Made by a program: the position numbers and the translations under genes. Shown here in pieces: positions 17,241-27,383 of a stretch of 64,000 bases of DNA. This DNA comes from Lachnospiraceae bacterium Marseille-Q4251 (GTDB lineage: Bacteria > Bacillota > Clostridia > Lachnospirales > Lachnospiraceae), in the NCBI GenBank assembly GCA_018223435.1, contig JAGTTO010000001.1:3410001-3474000 (forward strand). The letters run 5' to 3'. Every line of letters begins with the position of its first letter. Within the stretch, counting starts at the first letter, position 1. The notes beneath the pieces were generated by a model that was not told the origin of the DNA, did no database searches, and saw only the letters and a list, made by a program, of their open reading frames with translations.

Positions 17241-18179
17241 ATGAGAGAAAATATACTGCGTATCAAAGAAAATATGAAAAAGGTTATCATCGGAAAGGAC
17301 GAGGTTATGGACAGGATCTTGACGGCGTTACTTTCCGGGGGACATGTGCTGCTGGAGGATCTTCCGGGCACGGGAAAGACGGTGCTGGCAAAATCCCTGG
17401 CGAAATCCATGAACGGCGAGTTCCGCCGGGTGCAGTTTACTCCGGACCTGCTCCCTTCGGATGTGACCGGACTTCACTATTTTAATCAGAAGGAAGGGGA
17501 ATTCCAGTTCCGGGAGGGGCCGGTGTTTACCCAGATTCTTCTGGCGGATGAGATCAACCGTGCCACCCCGAGAACTCAGTCCAGCCTTCTGGAATGTATG
17601 GAGGAGCGTCAGGTGACGATCGACGGTGAGACGAGAAAGCTGGATGAGGTCTTTTTCGTTATCGCGACGCAGAACCCGATCGAGAGCTCCGGTACGTTTC
17701 CGCTTCCCGAGGCCCAGATGGACCGTTTCTTCATGAAGCTTTCCATGGGCTTTCCGAGCAAGGAGGAGGAGCTGGCGATTCTGGACCGTTTTCAGCTCGC
17801 GGAGCCTTTAAAAACGCTGGAGCCGGTCTGCACGAGAGAGGAGATCCTCGAAGCCATGGAAGAAATTCGGAAAATTTACGTTCATCCCGAGATTAAAAAA
17901 TACCTGGTGGATATCGCGGAGGCTTCCCGTCAGGACGGCGAGCTTCTCTCTGGTGTGAGCCCCAGAGGAACGCTGGCCCTCTTTAAGGGAATCCGGGCTT
18001 ATGCATGGCTCAAAGGCAGAGATTATGTGGTGCCAGAGGATGTGAAGGCACTGGCCGTTCCGGTGCTGGCTCACCGTCTGGTGCTGGCGGGAGCCGGTGA
18101 CACCGACGCGGAGCGGAGAGTCATGGAGGAGATCTTAAAACGAGTGGAAGTACCTGTGGAGGACTGGAAGAAGAAATGA
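17241..18179 (+). CDS. MoxR-family AAA+ ATPase
   Basis: The 312-residue protein has Walker A LPGTGKT near residue 40, Walker B LLADEINRATPRTQSSLLE and sensor motif ATQNPIESSGTFPLPEAQMDRF, characteristic of MoxR ATPases. These act as chaperones that activate or mature partner proteins through neighbouring DUF58 or VWA proteins. It overlaps the DUF58 gene by 4 bases (ATGA), so the two are translationally coupled. Confidence 0.93.
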   Translation: MRENILRIKENMKKVIIGKDEVMDRILTALLSGGHVLLEDLPGTGKTVLAKSLAKSMNGEFRRVQFTPDLLPSDVTGLHYFNQKEGEFQFREGPVFTQILLADEINRATPRTQSSLLECMEERQVTIDGETRKLDEVFFVIATQNPIESSGTFPLPEAQMDRFFMKLSMGFPSKEEELAILDRFQLAEPLKTLEPVCTREEILEAMEEIRKIYVHPEIKKYLVDIAEASRQDGELLSGVSPRGTLALFKGIRAYAWLKGRDYVVPEDVKALAVPVLAHRLVLAGAGDTDAERRVMEEILKRVEVPVEDWKKK

Positions 18180-19312
18180 AACTCATCCTTATCTTAGGGG
18201 CGGCTTTCCTTCTGCTCTTCCTTCTGGAAAGGGGCTACCGGAGGTTCTGGAGCAGGGATCTCCATGTGGAAGTCCATTTTCAGCCCCACCCAGCCAGGGA
18301 GGGGGAGGAAGCCACCCTCACCGAAATCATCGAAAACAGGAAAGTGCTCCCGGTACCGATGCTCCAGGTGGAATTTCTCCTGGACCGAAGCCTTGGGATC
18401 GACGAGGAGGAAAATGCCTCTCTTTCCGACCAGCTGTATAAAAGGGACGTTTTCTCTGTATCTTTTTATCAGAAGATCAGCCGTACGATTCCGCTGAAAT
18501 GCAGGAAGAGAGGCTATTATCACATCCATGAGGCCAACCTCATCGCCGGAGGCCTCCAGATGGAGAAAAATTATTACAAGGATATTCCGCAGGACACTTT
18601 TCTCTACGTTTATCCCGGCGACGTGTCTATCGATCGGCTGAAACTGCCGATGCACCGCCTGGGAGGAGTGCTGGAGGGAAGACGGGGCATGGTGGAGGAT
18701 CCCTTTGCCTTTGCGGGCATGCGGGAGTACGATGGCACCGATCCGATGAACCGCATCAACTGGAAAGCTTCGGCCCGGTCCGGAAACCTTATGGTAAATC
18801 TCCAGAATTCCACATATTCGCCCCGGGTGGCCTGCTTTGTGGATGTGGAGGATGTGACGATGTGGAAACATATGGAGATTCACGAGGAAGCCATCCGTCT
18901 GGCGGCGTCTCTTTTGCGAAGCGTCCTGAAAAAAGGCATTCCCGCATCTCTTTACACGAACGGCGAGGATCTTCTTTCCGGCAGCCTGGTTCAGGTGCCG
19001 GAGGGCAGCGGAAGAGGCCAGACCGAGAAGATCAACCGTTCCTTAAGCCGGCTGAATCTGAATGCAAAAAAGCGCCCCGGCCCTATCTCTGTGGAGTTGC
19101 TTAGGATGGAGCATGAGCTCACCTCTACCCAGCAGGTAGTGGTCCTCATCACAGAAAATCAGGGCGAAGCGCTCCAGGATGCCGTCCGGAAAATGGCATC
19201 AAAGGGAGCGAGCTTCCTGTGGCTGGGCGTTTTCTATAAGAAGGAAGGCTGGTCCGGCCCGAATATTCACGGCGTGGATTACCTGAAATGGGAGGTGGAG
19301 CATGAAGGATAA
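18176..19312 (+). CDS. DUF58 domain-containing membrane-anchored protein
   Basis: The 378-residue protein begins with one hydrophobic segment (about 3-16). A beta-rich extracellular-like part follows, then the DUF58 signature around REYDGTDPMNRINWKASARS, and a VWA-like C-terminal half. DUF58 proteins are the usual partners of MoxR ATPases in envelope-related processes. It overlaps both neighbours, forming a compact operon. Confidence 0.9.
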   Translation: MKLILILGAAFLLLFLLERGYRRFWSRDLHVEVHFQPHPAREGEEATLTEIIENRKVLPVPMLQVEFLLDRSLGIDEEENASLSDQLYKRDVFSVSFYQKISRTIPLKCRKRGYYHIHEANLIAGGLQMEKNYYKDIPQDTFLYVYPGDVSIDRLKLPMHRLGGVLEGRRGMVEDPFAFAGMREYDGTDPMNRINWKASARSGNLMVNLQNSTYSPRVACFVDVEDVTMWKHMEIHEEAIRLAASLLRSVLKKGIPASLYTNGEDLLSGSLVQVPEGSGRGQTEKINRSLSRLNLNAKKRPGPISVELLRMEHELTSTQQVVVLITENQGEALQDAVRKMASKGASFLWLGVFYKKEGWSGPNIHGVDYLKWEVEHEG

Positions 19313-20456
19313 AGAACTTCGGATCTACGAGATCCTTTACGGCGGCATTTGTATGAGCCTTCCCATTTTTTTCTACCCGGGAGAGCTTTCTCTCTGGCGG
19401 CTTCTCCTGCCCATGGCGGCGGCTTTCTGTCTCTATGAGGCGGCCCTGCGGAGAAAAAGTATTCTTTTCTATCTTTTGCTCTGGGCAGCTTTTGGAGTGG
19501 CTGGTTTTGAGGCGGGCCGGGATCTCATCGAGAAGGCCTGCCTGACCGGCGGCATCGTTTTGGGCGGCGCAGCTTATTTTTACGGTCGCTGGAAGGGGGA
19601 TTACCTGTTCCTGGGCGGACCGGCGCTCCCGATGCTGGCGGTGCCGGGAATCGCTTATCTTGTCGCCCATGTGGAAAAATGGGATTATATCAAGGGCCGG
19701 GCCTGCGTTTTTGCGGCCTTGGTCATTATCTTAAGGATTCTCAGCGGAAACAGGGAGCGGCTTTTGATTTATCTAAAGGAAAATGAAAAGCTTCACCGTT
19801 TCCCGAAGCAGCGCCTGGAAAAAAGAAACCGCCGCGTCATGGTCTTTTTCGGCATTCTTTTAACCCTGGTCATGATTGTGGCTTACTGGAAGGCTCCGGC
19901 AGACCCGGAGTTTACCAAGTCTGAGAACACGCCGGATGTCAGCTTTACCATGGAGCAGTTCGAGCCCTCTGGCGGCATGGAGATGGATATGCCTGAGCTT
20001 CTCGGCGACGACGAGACTTACGAGCCTCCGGCCTGGATGCTCGCTTTGGAAAATATCCTTTATTATGTGGTGACGATTGCGCTGATCACAGGCCTTATCG
20101 TGCTGGTCACACTGACGGTCTACAAGATTTTGAAAGCTTATCGGAACCGCTATGAAAAATGGACCCCCGAGGAAAAGACCGAGAGCGGAGATGTGACCGA
20201 GAGCCTGGCTCCTCCAAAAATTGTCCTGCCTAAATTTTTCCGGAAAAAGACTCCCGGGGAGCAGATCCGGAAATATTACCGGAAATGGGTGCTGGGAGGT
20301 CCCGGCCAGACTCCGGCGAACACAAACACCCCGGAGGAAGCGGAAAAAAATGCCGGTGTGGCTGACGAAACGGCCCATTTTCTCTACGAGAAAGCACGCT
20401 ACAGCAAGGCGGAATGTACGGCGGAAGATGCGGCTTATCTGAAAAAACTCGGTTAA
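19302..20456 (+). CDS. Membrane protein of MoxR-DUF58 operon, DUF4129-like C-terminus
   Basis: The 384-residue protein has several membrane segments in the N-terminal 160 residues, another pair near 180 and 255-275, and a soluble C-terminal domain. The end reads EQIRKYYRKWV then ETAHFLYEKARYS and AEDAAYLKKL, the pattern of DUF4129 domains that sit at the end of transglutaminase-like membrane proteins. The transglutaminase core itself is absent here. It overlaps the DUF58 gene by 11 bases. The likely role is a membrane partner of the MoxR system. Confidence 0.75.
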   Translation: MKDKELRIYEILYGGICMSLPIFFYPGELSLWRLLLPMAAAFCLYEAALRRKSILFYLLLWAAFGVAGFEAGRDLIEKACLTGGIVLGGAAYFYGRWKGDYLFLGGPALPMLAVPGIAYLVAHVEKWDYIKGRACVFAALVIILRILSGNRERLLIYLKENEKLHRFPKQRLEKRNRRVMVFFGILLTLVMIVAYWKAPADPEFTKSENTPDVSFTMEQFEPSGGMEMDMPELLGDDETYEPPAWMLALENILYYVVTIALITGLIVLVTLTVYKILKAYRNRYEKWTPEEKTESGDVTESLAPPKIVLPKFFRKKTPGEQIRKYYRKWVLGGPGQTPANTNTPEEAEKNAGVADETAHFLYEKARYSKAECTAEDAAYLKKLG

Positions 20457-20471
20457 ACAGGAGGTTTTATT

Positions 20472-21311
20472 ATGATCTATACAGGCTGTCATCTCTCATC
20501 GGCCAAAGGCTTTGAGGCCATGGGAAAAAATGCCCTGAAGCTGGGAGCGGATACCTTTGCTTTTTTCACCCGGAATCCCCGGGGTGGAAATGCAAAGGCC
20601 ATCGATCCCGCAGATGCGGCCAGGTTTCGGGAACTGGCGGCGAAGCATCATTTTGGAAAGATTGTTGCCCATGCGCCCTATACACTGAACCCCTGCGGGG
20701 CGAAAGAGGAGGTCCGAGATTTTGCATTCCGGGCCTTCCAGGAGGATCTTGTTCGGATGGAGTACATCCCGGGAAATTATTATAATTTTCACCCCGGAAG
20801 CCATGTGGGCCAGGGAGCGGAGAAAGGCATCGAGCTCATTGCCGACCTTTTAAACCAGTCGCTGAAAACCGAGCAGACCACCACTGTGCTTCTGGAGACC
20901 ATGGCGGGAAAAGGAACTGAGGTGGGCCGGAGCTTTGAGGAGCTCCGGGCGATCCTCGACCGGGTGGAGCTGAAAGAAAAAATGGGCGTCTGTCTTGATA
21001 CCTGTCACGTCTGGGACGGAGGCTATGATATTGTGAATCACTTCAATGAGGCGCTGGAGGAGTTCGATGCGGTCATTGGCCTGAACTATCTCAAGGCCAT
21101 TCACAGCAACGACAGCCTGAATCCCCTTGGCGCGCACAAAGACCGGCATGCAAGGCTGGGCGAGGGTCATATCGGCCTGGAGGCTTTCCGCAGGATCGCC
21201 TCACATCCGAAGCTTCAGGGGCTGCCCTTTATCATGGAGACGCCCAACGATGACGAAGGCTGGACAAAAGAGATCGCGATGATGCGAAAATTTGCAGAAG
21301 AAAGGAACTGA
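20472..21311 (+). CDS. nfo: Deoxyribonuclease IV (AP endonuclease)
   Basis: The 279-residue protein has the endonuclease IV fold pattern: [82 protein letters not shown] and a final METPNDD. The His, Glu and Asp residues bind three zinc ions. The enzyme cuts DNA 5' to abasic sites in base-excision repair. An AGGAGG ribosome site fits the start. Confidence 0.95.
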   Translation: MIYTGCHLSSAKGFEAMGKNALKLGADTFAFFTRNPRGGNAKAIDPADAARFRELAAKHHFGKIVAHAPYTLNPCGAKEEVRDFAFRAFQEDLVRMEYIPGNYYNFHPGSHVGQGAEKGIELIADLLNQSLKTEQTTTVLLETMAGKGTEVGRSFEELRAILDRVELKEKMGVCLDTCHVWDGGYDIVNHFNEALEEFDAVIGLNYLKAIHSNDSLNPLGAHKDRHARLGEGHIGLEAFRRIASHPKLQGLPFIMETPNDDEGWTKEIAMMRKFAEERN

Positions 21312-21343
21312 CACAGATGGAAAAAGAAATCAAAGAGGACAAA

Positions 21344-21592
21344 ATGCTGGAATTTCGTTATGTAATCAAGGATGAGACCGGACTTCACGCAAGACCCGCC
21401 GGAATGCTGTCCAAACTGGTGCGGGATGCGGATTGCGCCGTGACCATCACCAAAGGGGACAAGTCCATCGACGCGGGCAAACTCATCGCAGTCATGGGAC
21501 TTGGAATCCATCAGGGGGATGAGGTCATCGTCAGCGCCGACGACGAGGAAGTGCTGGCAAAGTTGAAATATTTCTTTGAAACCTACCTCTGA
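21344..21592 (+). CDS. HPr-family phosphocarrier protein lacking Ser46
   Basis: With start MLEFRYVIKD (21344, AGAGG 5 bases upstream) the protein is 82 residues. A start at 21317 adding 9 charged residues is possible. The catalytic His lies in GLHARPAG and accepts phosphate from enzyme I. Ungapped alignment with Bacillus HPr puts Lys, not Ser, at the regulatory position 46 (GKLIAVMGLGI). HPr kinase therefore could not phosphorylate it there. It lies directly upstream of the enzyme I gene, 22 bases apart. Confidence 0.85.
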   Translation: MLEFRYVIKDETGLHARPAGMLSKLVRDADCAVTITKGDKSIDAGKLIAVMGLGIHQGDEVIVSADDEEVLAKLKYFFETYL

Positions 21593-21614
21593 ACCGGAAA
21601 GGAAAGGGAGAGCT

Positions 21615-23243
21615 ATGGAACAGTACAAAGGCAGGGCCATCGTGCAGAAGATCGCTGCCGGGCGGATCTGGTTTTATACGAAAGAAGAGCAGAGTGTCAA
21701 GAGATACCGGGTGGAGGACACAGAAAAAGAGTGGAAACGCTACGAGGCCGCGCGGGACGAGGCGGTCCGGGAGCTGAATGGTCTGCGGGAAAAAGCAGTC
21801 CGTGAGCTGGGCGAGATCAACGCCGCGATTTTTGAGGCTCATGCGCTGATGCTGGAGGACCGGGATTACAGCGATTCTGTGAAAAATATCATCGAGACCC
21901 AGGGCGTCAATGCCGAGTATGCCGTGGCTGCCACCGGGGACAATTTTGCGAGGATGTTTTCCGGCATGGAGGATGAATATTTCCGGGCAAAAGCGGCTGA
22001 TGTGCAGGATATCTCCGAGCGGGTTATCGGCATTCTGAGCGGCAGACGAAAGCGAAAAAAGATGGGAAAAGAGCCGGTGATTGTGGTGGCGGAGGATCTG
22101 GCTCCCAGTGAGACCGTTCAGATGGACAAGTCCAAGGTCCTGGGTTTTGTGACCCGCCAGGGATCCAGCCAGTCCCACACGGCGATTCTGGCCCGGACCA
22201 TGAATCTTCCGGCCCTCATAGGAGTTCCGGTGAGGGAAGAGTGGGATGGCAAAATGGCTGTCCTTGACGGAGTGAACGGTCTTCTCTATGTGGATCCTGA
22301 CGAGGAAACTCTGGAAAATATGCGAAAGCTTCAGAAGGAAGAGCAGGAACGGATTCGGCTTCTCACGGAGTACAAAGACCAGGAAACCGTCACAAAGAGC
22401 GGCCGAAGGGTTCGGCTTTGTGCCAACGTGGGCAGCGTTTCGGATGTGGCCGGGGCGCTGCAGAACGGAGCCGAGGGCATCGGGCTTTTTCGGAGCGAGT
22501 ATCTTTTTCTGGAGGCGGATCACTGCCCGACGGAGGAAGAACAGTTCCAGACCTATCGATTGGCGGTGGAGATGATGGCTGGCAAACCGGTTGTCATCCG
22601 GACGATTGACATTGGCGCGGACAAGCGGGCGCCGTATATGGAGGGAGAGCCTTTTCATCTGGAGCAGGAAACCAATCCGGCTATGGGTCTTCGGGGCATC
22701 CGTCTTTCCCTGGAAAAAGAGGAGCTTTTCAAAACGCAGCTTCGGGCCATTCTCCGGGCGGGAGCCTACGGTGAAGTTTCGATTCTCTATCCGCTCATTA
22801 CTTCTGTGGAGGAGTTTAAGAGAGCCAAAGCCCTCTTAAAGGAAGTGGAGGAGGAGCTTGCCGATTTCGGGATTCCCTGCGGAAAAGTCCGTCAGGGTGT
22901 CATGATTGAGACTCCGGCGGCCGCGGTTTTGAGCGATCTTCTGGCCGCGGAGGCAGAGTTTTTCAGCATCGGAACCAACGATCTTTCCCAGTACACTATG
23001 GCGGTGGACCGGGAAAATCCAAGGACAGAGGAGTATTTCGATTCGCATCATCCGGCATTACTCCGTCTCATCGAGTACACGGTGAAAAATGCCAGGGCAG
23101 CAGGGATCCCGGTGGGAATCTGCGGAGATTTGGGAAGCGATGAGTCACTGACGGAGTTTTTTGTAAAAGTGGGCGTGGATGAGCTTTCCGTGCCGCCCTC
23201 CCGGGTACTGCCCTTGCGGGAAAAAATAAGAAATATAGACTGA
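21615..23243 (+). CDS. ptsI: Phosphoenolpyruvate-protein phosphotransferase (enzyme I)
   Basis: ATG 21615 follows AAAGGAAAGGGAG and gives 542 residues; an upstream in-frame extension is not needed. The phosphohistidine domain contains RQGSSQSHTAILART. The PEP-binding TIM barrel shows GIGLFRSEYLFL, TIDIGADKR, GLRGIRLS, MIETPAA, FSIGTNDLSQY and GICGDLG. Enzyme I takes phosphate from PEP and passes it to HPr, starting sugar phosphotransfer. It is paired with the HPr gene just upstream. Confidence 0.95.
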   Translation: MEQYKGRAIVQKIAAGRIWFYTKEEQSVKRYRVEDTEKEWKRYEAARDEAVRELNGLREKAVRELGEINAAIFEAHALMLEDRDYSDSVKNIIETQGVNAEYAVAATGDNFARMFSGMEDEYFRAKAADVQDISERVIGILSGRRKRKKMGKEPVIVVAEDLAPSETVQMDKSKVLGFVTRQGSSQSHTAILARTMNLPALIGVPVREEWDGKMAVLDGVNGLLYVDPDEETLENMRKLQKEEQERIRLLTEYKDQETVTKSGRRVRLCANVGSVSDVAGALQNGAEGIGLFRSEYLFLEADHCPTEEEQFQTYRLAVEMMAGKPVVIRTIDIGADKRAPYMEGEPFHLEQETNPAMGLRGIRLSLEKEELFKTQLRAILRAGAYGEVSILYPLITSVEEFKRAKALLKEVEEELADFGIPCGKVRQGVMIETPAAAVLSDLLAAEAEFFSIGTNDLSQYTMAVDRENPRTEEYFDSHHPALLRLIEYTVKNARAAGIPVGICGDLGSDESLTEFFVKVGVDELSVPPSRVLPLREKIRNID

Positions 23244-23261
23244 GAAAGGAATTTTTACAGA

Positions 23262-24179
23262 ATGAAAACGTTTAAGATCAGTGAAAATGTCAAAGAAGTA
23301 TCGAGAGTGGGCTTAGGCTGTATGCGTCTGACCCAGAGAAAGACCGACGATGAGGTCCGGGCCATTGTGGACACAGCTCTGGAAAACGGCATCAATTTCT
23401 TCGATCACGCGGATATTTATGCAGGAGGAGAGGCGGAAGCAGCCTTTGGAAAGATCCTGACACCTTCCCTCCGGGAACAGGTGGTGATCCAGACGAAATG
23501 CGCGATCCGTCCGGGCATCTGCTACGATTTTTCCAGGGAGCATATCCTGAAATCTGTGGACGGCAGCCTGAAACGGCTGAACACCGAGTATGTGGATCTT
23601 CTGCTTCTTCATCGTCCGGACGCTCTCATGGAGCCGGAAGAGGTGGCAGAGGCTTTCGATACGTTGAAAACCCAGGGAAAGGTTCGGGCTTTCGGTGTGA
23701 GCAACCACAATCCCATGCAGATCGAGCTTTTGAATCAGGCCACAAAAGGAGCGGTTGAGGTCAACCAGATCCAGTTTTCCGTAGCTCATTGCCCCACCAT
23801 TGACGCAGGCCTCAACGTCAATATCCAGAACGACGCGGGCTGTAACCGGGACGGCAGCGTTCTCGAATACTGCCGCCTGAAAAACATCACGGTCCAGGCA
23901 TGGTCCCCCTTCCAGTACGGTATGTTTGAGGGAATCTTCATCGGAAGCGAAAAATATCCGAAGCTCAACGAGGTCCTGAACCGCCTGGCTGAGAAATACA
24001 ACACCACGCCAAACGGCATCGCCGTTGCCTGGATTCTCCGCCACCCCGCCGGAATCCAGACCATTGTCGGTACCATGAATGAAAAACGCCTGTCTGATGT
24101 GGCAAAAGCAGCAGATATCGTGCTCACGAGAGAAGAGTGGTACGAGCTGTATCTGGCCGCCGGGAAGATGTTGCCGTAA
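23262..24179 (+). CDS. Aldo/keto reductase
   Basis: The 305-residue protein carries the AKR tetrad pattern: FFDHADIYAGGEAE (Asp and Tyr), QTKCAI (Lys) and LLLLHRPDALM (His), followed by RAFGVSNHN and the C-terminal nucleotide-binding region around GTMNEKR. It reduces carbonyl compounds using NAD(P)H. The specific substrate is unknown. It follows ptsI by 18 bases with an AGAAAGGA ribosome site, so cotranscription is likely. Confidence 0.9.
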   Translation: MKTFKISENVKEVSRVGLGCMRLTQRKTDDEVRAIVDTALENGINFFDHADIYAGGEAEAAFGKILTPSLREQVVIQTKCAIRPGICYDFSREHILKSVDGSLKRLNTEYVDLLLLHRPDALMEPEEVAEAFDTLKTQGKVRAFGVSNHNPMQIELLNQATKGAVEVNQIQFSVAHCPTIDAGLNVNIQNDAGCNRDGSVLEYCRLKNITVQAWSPFQYGMFEGIFIGSEKYPKLNEVLNRLAEKYNTTPNGIAVAWILRHPAGIQTIVGTMNEKRLSDVAKAADIVLTREEWYELYLAAGKMLP

Positions 24180-24188
24180 GAAATAAAA

Positions 24189-24239
24189 GAAAAGGCACAT
24201 GAGAAATCCCTGCTATAAAGGGACTTTCATGTGCCTTTT
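24189..24239. terminator. Bidirectional intrinsic terminator
   Basis: AAAAGGCACATGA pairs with TCATGTGCCTTTT, with an inner TCCCT/AGGGA stem. It separates the converging reductase and cyclophilin genes. Confidence 0.9.
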
Positions 24240-24252
24240 GCTATGCAGAAAC

Positions 24253-24780
24253 TTATCGTTTCTCCGGTTCCGGATAATCCACGCCGAAGGTTTCAACGGT
24301 CATGGACTGGATCTTCTGCTCGTCCAGCGGGCGGTCGCTGTAATCGGTGTCGGTATCAGCGATCTTGTTTACGACATCCATGCCCTCGGTGATTTTTCCG
24401 AAAGCGGCATAAGCGCCATCCAGATGCGGAGCAGCCTTGTGCATGATGAAGAACTGGCTTCCGGCAGAGTCGGGATGCATGGCTCTTGCCATGGAAAGAA
24501 CGCCTGCCTCATGCTTCAGGGAATTGTTGAAGCCGTTCTGGGCGAACTCACCTTTGATGCTGTAGCCCGGGCCGCCCATGCCGGTTCCATCCGGGCAGCC
24601 GCCCTGGATCATGAAACCGCTGATGACGCGGTGGAAGATCAGGCCGTCATAGAAGCCCTTTTTCACCAGGCTGATGAAATTGTTTACGGTGTTGGGAGCA
24701 ATCTCAGGATAAAGCTCCGCTTTCATAACGTCGCCATTTGCCATAGTAATGGTAACGATCGGATTCTGTGCCATAATCAT
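24253..24780 (-). CDS. Peptidyl-prolyl cis-trans isomerase, cyclophilin type
   Basis: The 175-residue protein shows the cyclophilin core: [33 protein letters not shown] (active-site Arg and Gln), [17 protein letters not shown] and [14 protein letters not shown]. No signal peptide is present, so it is cytoplasmic. It catalyses proline isomerisation during protein folding. Single gene with an AAAGGAG ribosome site. Confidence 0.94.
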   Translation of the reverse strand: MIMAQNPIVTITMANGDVMKAELYPEIAPNTVNNFISLVKKGFYDGLIFHRVISGFMIQGGCPDGTGMGGPGYSIKGEFAQNGFNNSLKHEAGVLSMARAMHPDSAGSQFFIMHKAAPHLDGAYAAFGKITEGMDVVNKIADTDTDYSDRPLDEQKIQSMTVETFGVDYPEPEKR

Positions 24781-24867
24781 AATCTCCTTTTGTTCAGTAT
24801 TCTCTGGCTATTATAATCTTTTTTGGGACAGATGGCAAGGCAGGACAGAAATATTTCATTATTGGTA

Positions 24868-24896
24868 TTGTCATCGGTTCAGTGAAAGAGTAAAAT
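24868..24896 (+). promoter_or_regulatory. Promoter of GH31 gene
   Basis: TTGTCA (24868-24873) and TAAAAT (24891-24896) are spaced by 17 bases, about 40 bases ahead of the glucosidase start. Confidence 0.55.
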
Positions 24897-24935
24897 CAAA
24901 TACATCCTATAGCTTTTTTGAAAAGGAGGTAAATC

Positions 24936-27347
24936 ATGGAGTTTTCTAAAATCGAAACACAGCCTGTGGCAGCTGCGACTGCCATAATTCAGGGAACTAC
25001 TTACCGCATCAGTGTGTTGACAGAGCGGCTGCTCCGTCTGGAGTACAATGAGACTGGTCATTTTGAGGACCGGGCCTCTCAGGTAGTCTGGAACCGCGCT
25101 TTTCCGAAGGTGGAGTTTGAAGTGAACGAGACGGAAGAGGAGCTGGATCTGGAGACTTCCTTCCTGCATTTGCATTATGACAAGAAGGAATTTTCAGCAA
25201 ATGGTCTTACGATCGAGGTCAAGGGTTACGGGAAAGATCAGGCGCGCAGCTGGTTTTTCGGGAAAGATCCGGAACATTCCGGCAATCTGTTCGGAACCGC
25301 CCGGACGCTGGATATGGTAAATGGAAGCTGTGAGCTGGGACTGGGCCTGATGTCTCTGGAAGGCTGGTCTGTGCTGGATGATTCAAACACACTGCTTCTG
25401 GATGAAAATGGCTGGGTCTGCCCGCGGACGGAGAAAGGGCTGGATTTCTATTTCTTCGGATATCAGTCGGATGAAAAGGGCTGCCTGAGGGATTATTATC
25501 ACCTGACCGGAAAAACGCCTATGCTGCCGCGTTTCGCTCTGGGAAACTGGTGGAGCCGTTATTATGAATACAGCGAAGAAAGCTATCTGAAGCTCATGAA
25601 GCGTTTTGAGAAGGAAAATGTTCCGTTCAGCGTGGCAGTCATTGATATGGACTGGCATAAGGTTCAGATAGATCCCAAATACGGAAGCGGCTGGACCGGC
25701 TTTTCCTGGAACCGGGAGCTCTTTCCGGATCCCAAACGTTTTATCGACGCTCTCCACGAAAAAGGAATGCGGGTGACGCTGAATCTTCATCCTGCCGATG
25801 GAATCCGCGGGTTTGAGGACTGCTATGAGGGAGCTGCAAAGGCGATGGGGGTCTCTGCCGAAAAAGAAGAGCCGGTGCCCTTTGACGTGACAGATGAAAA
25901 AGCGCTGAAGATTTATTTTGAATACGGCTGCTATCCCCATGAAGAGCTTGGTGTGGATTTCTGGTGGATCGACTGGCAGCAGGGTACGAGAACGAAAATC
26001 GAGGGCCTGGATTCTCTGTGGATGCTGAACCATTTCCATTTCCTGGACAGCGGGAAAAAGAAAAAACGCCCCATGACGTTTTCAAGATATGCAGGCCCGG
26101 GCTCCCACAGATATCCGATCGGCTTTTCCGGCGATAGCTTTATTACCTGGGAAACTTTGGATTTTCAGCCTTACTTTACTTCTACAGCCTCCAATATTGG
26201 TTATGGCTGGTGGAGCCATGACATTGGCGGCCATAACTTTGGCTATCGGGATGATGAGCTGGAATGCCGCTGGTATCAGCTGGGCGTATTTTCTCCGATC
26301 ATGCGTCTCCATTCCACGAAAAACGAGTTTAATGGAAAGGAGCCCTGGCAGTATCGGAGAGATATCTGCGAGATCATGGAGAACTTTTTACGGCTCCGCC
26401 ATAAGCTGATCCCGTATCTGTATACCATGAACCACCGGGCTTTTGCAGAGGATCTTCCGCTGATTCTGCCGCTGCATTATGAGCATAGCTGGAGAAATGC
26501 TTTTGGAAAAGTGAAAAATGAGTATTATTATGGTACAGAGATGCTCGTAAATCCGATCACCGCGCCGATGGCTGAGAATCTGAATATGGGAAAGGCAAGC
26601 ACCTGGCTTCCGAAGGGGATCTTTATTGACTTTTTCACCGGAGTGGTTTATCAGTCGGAGGAACGAACTTTTGATATGTATCGTCCGCTGGATTCCATAC
26701 CGGTTCTGGTCAAGGCTGGCGGAATTGTGCCGATGACAGAAGAGATTGATTCCAAAGAAGCGGCTGCCAATCCGGAAAAACTGTACCTTCGCATTTTCAG
26801 CGGAGCAGACGGTTCCTTTACGCTTTATGAGGATGATAACGAGACGACTGCTTACCAGAATGGGGACTGTGCGCTGACAGAGTACACGCTGAATTGGGAA
26901 AAAGAAAAGAAATTCACGATTTCAGCAGTCAGAGGAAGAAAAGAGCTGATCCCGGAGAAACGTTCCTATACCGTTGAGTGGAATGCTCTGGAGCTTCCGG
27001 AAGATGCAGCGGTGCAGGTATCTGTTAATGGTGTTCCTTGTGATCTTCCGTATCGCTATCTGGCAGAGGAAGGAAAACTCATTATTGAGCTTCCGGCCAT
27101 CACAGCAGAAGACGAGATCCAGATCCGCCTGCCGGAGGAGACCAGCCTGTACAGAAATCAGACCAAGCGCCATATTTTTGAAATTCTGAAAAGTGCACAA
27201 ATCGAGTTTGATCTGAAAACAGCAGTCTATGAAGTGATATGCAAGGACACCACGATTCTGGAGAAGATTTCCGAGCTTCAGGGAATGAACCTGGACCACG
27301 ATCTCCAGGGAGCAATCATGGAATTGCTGACTGCACAGGCAGAGTAG
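24936..27347 (+). CDS. Glycoside hydrolase family 31 (alpha-glucosidase type)
   Basis: The 803-residue protein has a beta-sandwich N-terminal domain, then a GH31 barrel. Evidence includes FALGNWWSRYYEYSEES, VAVIDMDWH, the nucleophile region DFWWIDWQQG (Asp about 346) and the acid/base region FSGDSFITWETL (Asp about 400), then GYGWWSHDIGGH and the C-terminal domain. A further 120 or so residues at the end form an extra helical extension. There is no signal peptide, so it acts on imported oligosaccharides, releasing glucose or xylose. Strong AAAAGGAGG ribosome site. Confidence 0.93.
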   Translation: MEFSKIETQPVAAATAIIQGTTYRISVLTERLLRLEYNETGHFEDRASQVVWNRAFPKVEFEVNETEEELDLETSFLHLHYDKKEFSANGLTIEVKGYGKDQARSWFFGKDPEHSGNLFGTARTLDMVNGSCELGLGLMSLEGWSVLDDSNTLLLDENGWVCPRTEKGLDFYFFGYQSDEKGCLRDYYHLTGKTPMLPRFALGNWWSRYYEYSEESYLKLMKRFEKENVPFSVAVIDMDWHKVQIDPKYGSGWTGFSWNRELFPDPKRFIDALHEKGMRVTLNLHPADGIRGFEDCYEGAAKAMGVSAEKEEPVPFDVTDEKALKIYFEYGCYPHEELGVDFWWIDWQQGTRTKIEGLDSLWMLNHFHFLDSGKKKKRPMTFSRYAGPGSHRYPIGFSGDSFITWETLDFQPYFTSTASNIGYGWWSHDIGGHNFGYRDDELECRWYQLGVFSPIMRLHSTKNEFNGKEPWQYRRDICEIMENFLRLRHKLIPYLYTMNHRAFAEDLPLILPLHYEHSWRNAFGKVKNEYYYGTEMLVNPITAPMAENLNMGKASTWLPKGIFIDFFTGVVYQSEERTFDMYRPLDSIPVLVKAGGIVPMTEEIDSKEAAANPEKLYLRIFSGADGSFTLYEDDNETTAYQNGDCALTEYTLNWEKEKKFTISAVRGRKELIPEKRSYTVEWNALELPEDAAVQVSVNGVPCDLPYRYLAEEGKLIIELPAITAEDEIQIRLPEETSLYRNQTKRHIFEILKSAQIEFDLKTAVYEVICKDTTILEKISELQGMNLDHDLQGAIMELLTAQAE

Positions 27348-27383
27348 TCTGCGCTGAAAAATGAAATACCGTTTTAAATAACC

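Noticed and set aside
21531..22658. 375-residue reverse frame over ptsI
   Set aside because: Antisense shadow of a well-supported enzyme I gene.
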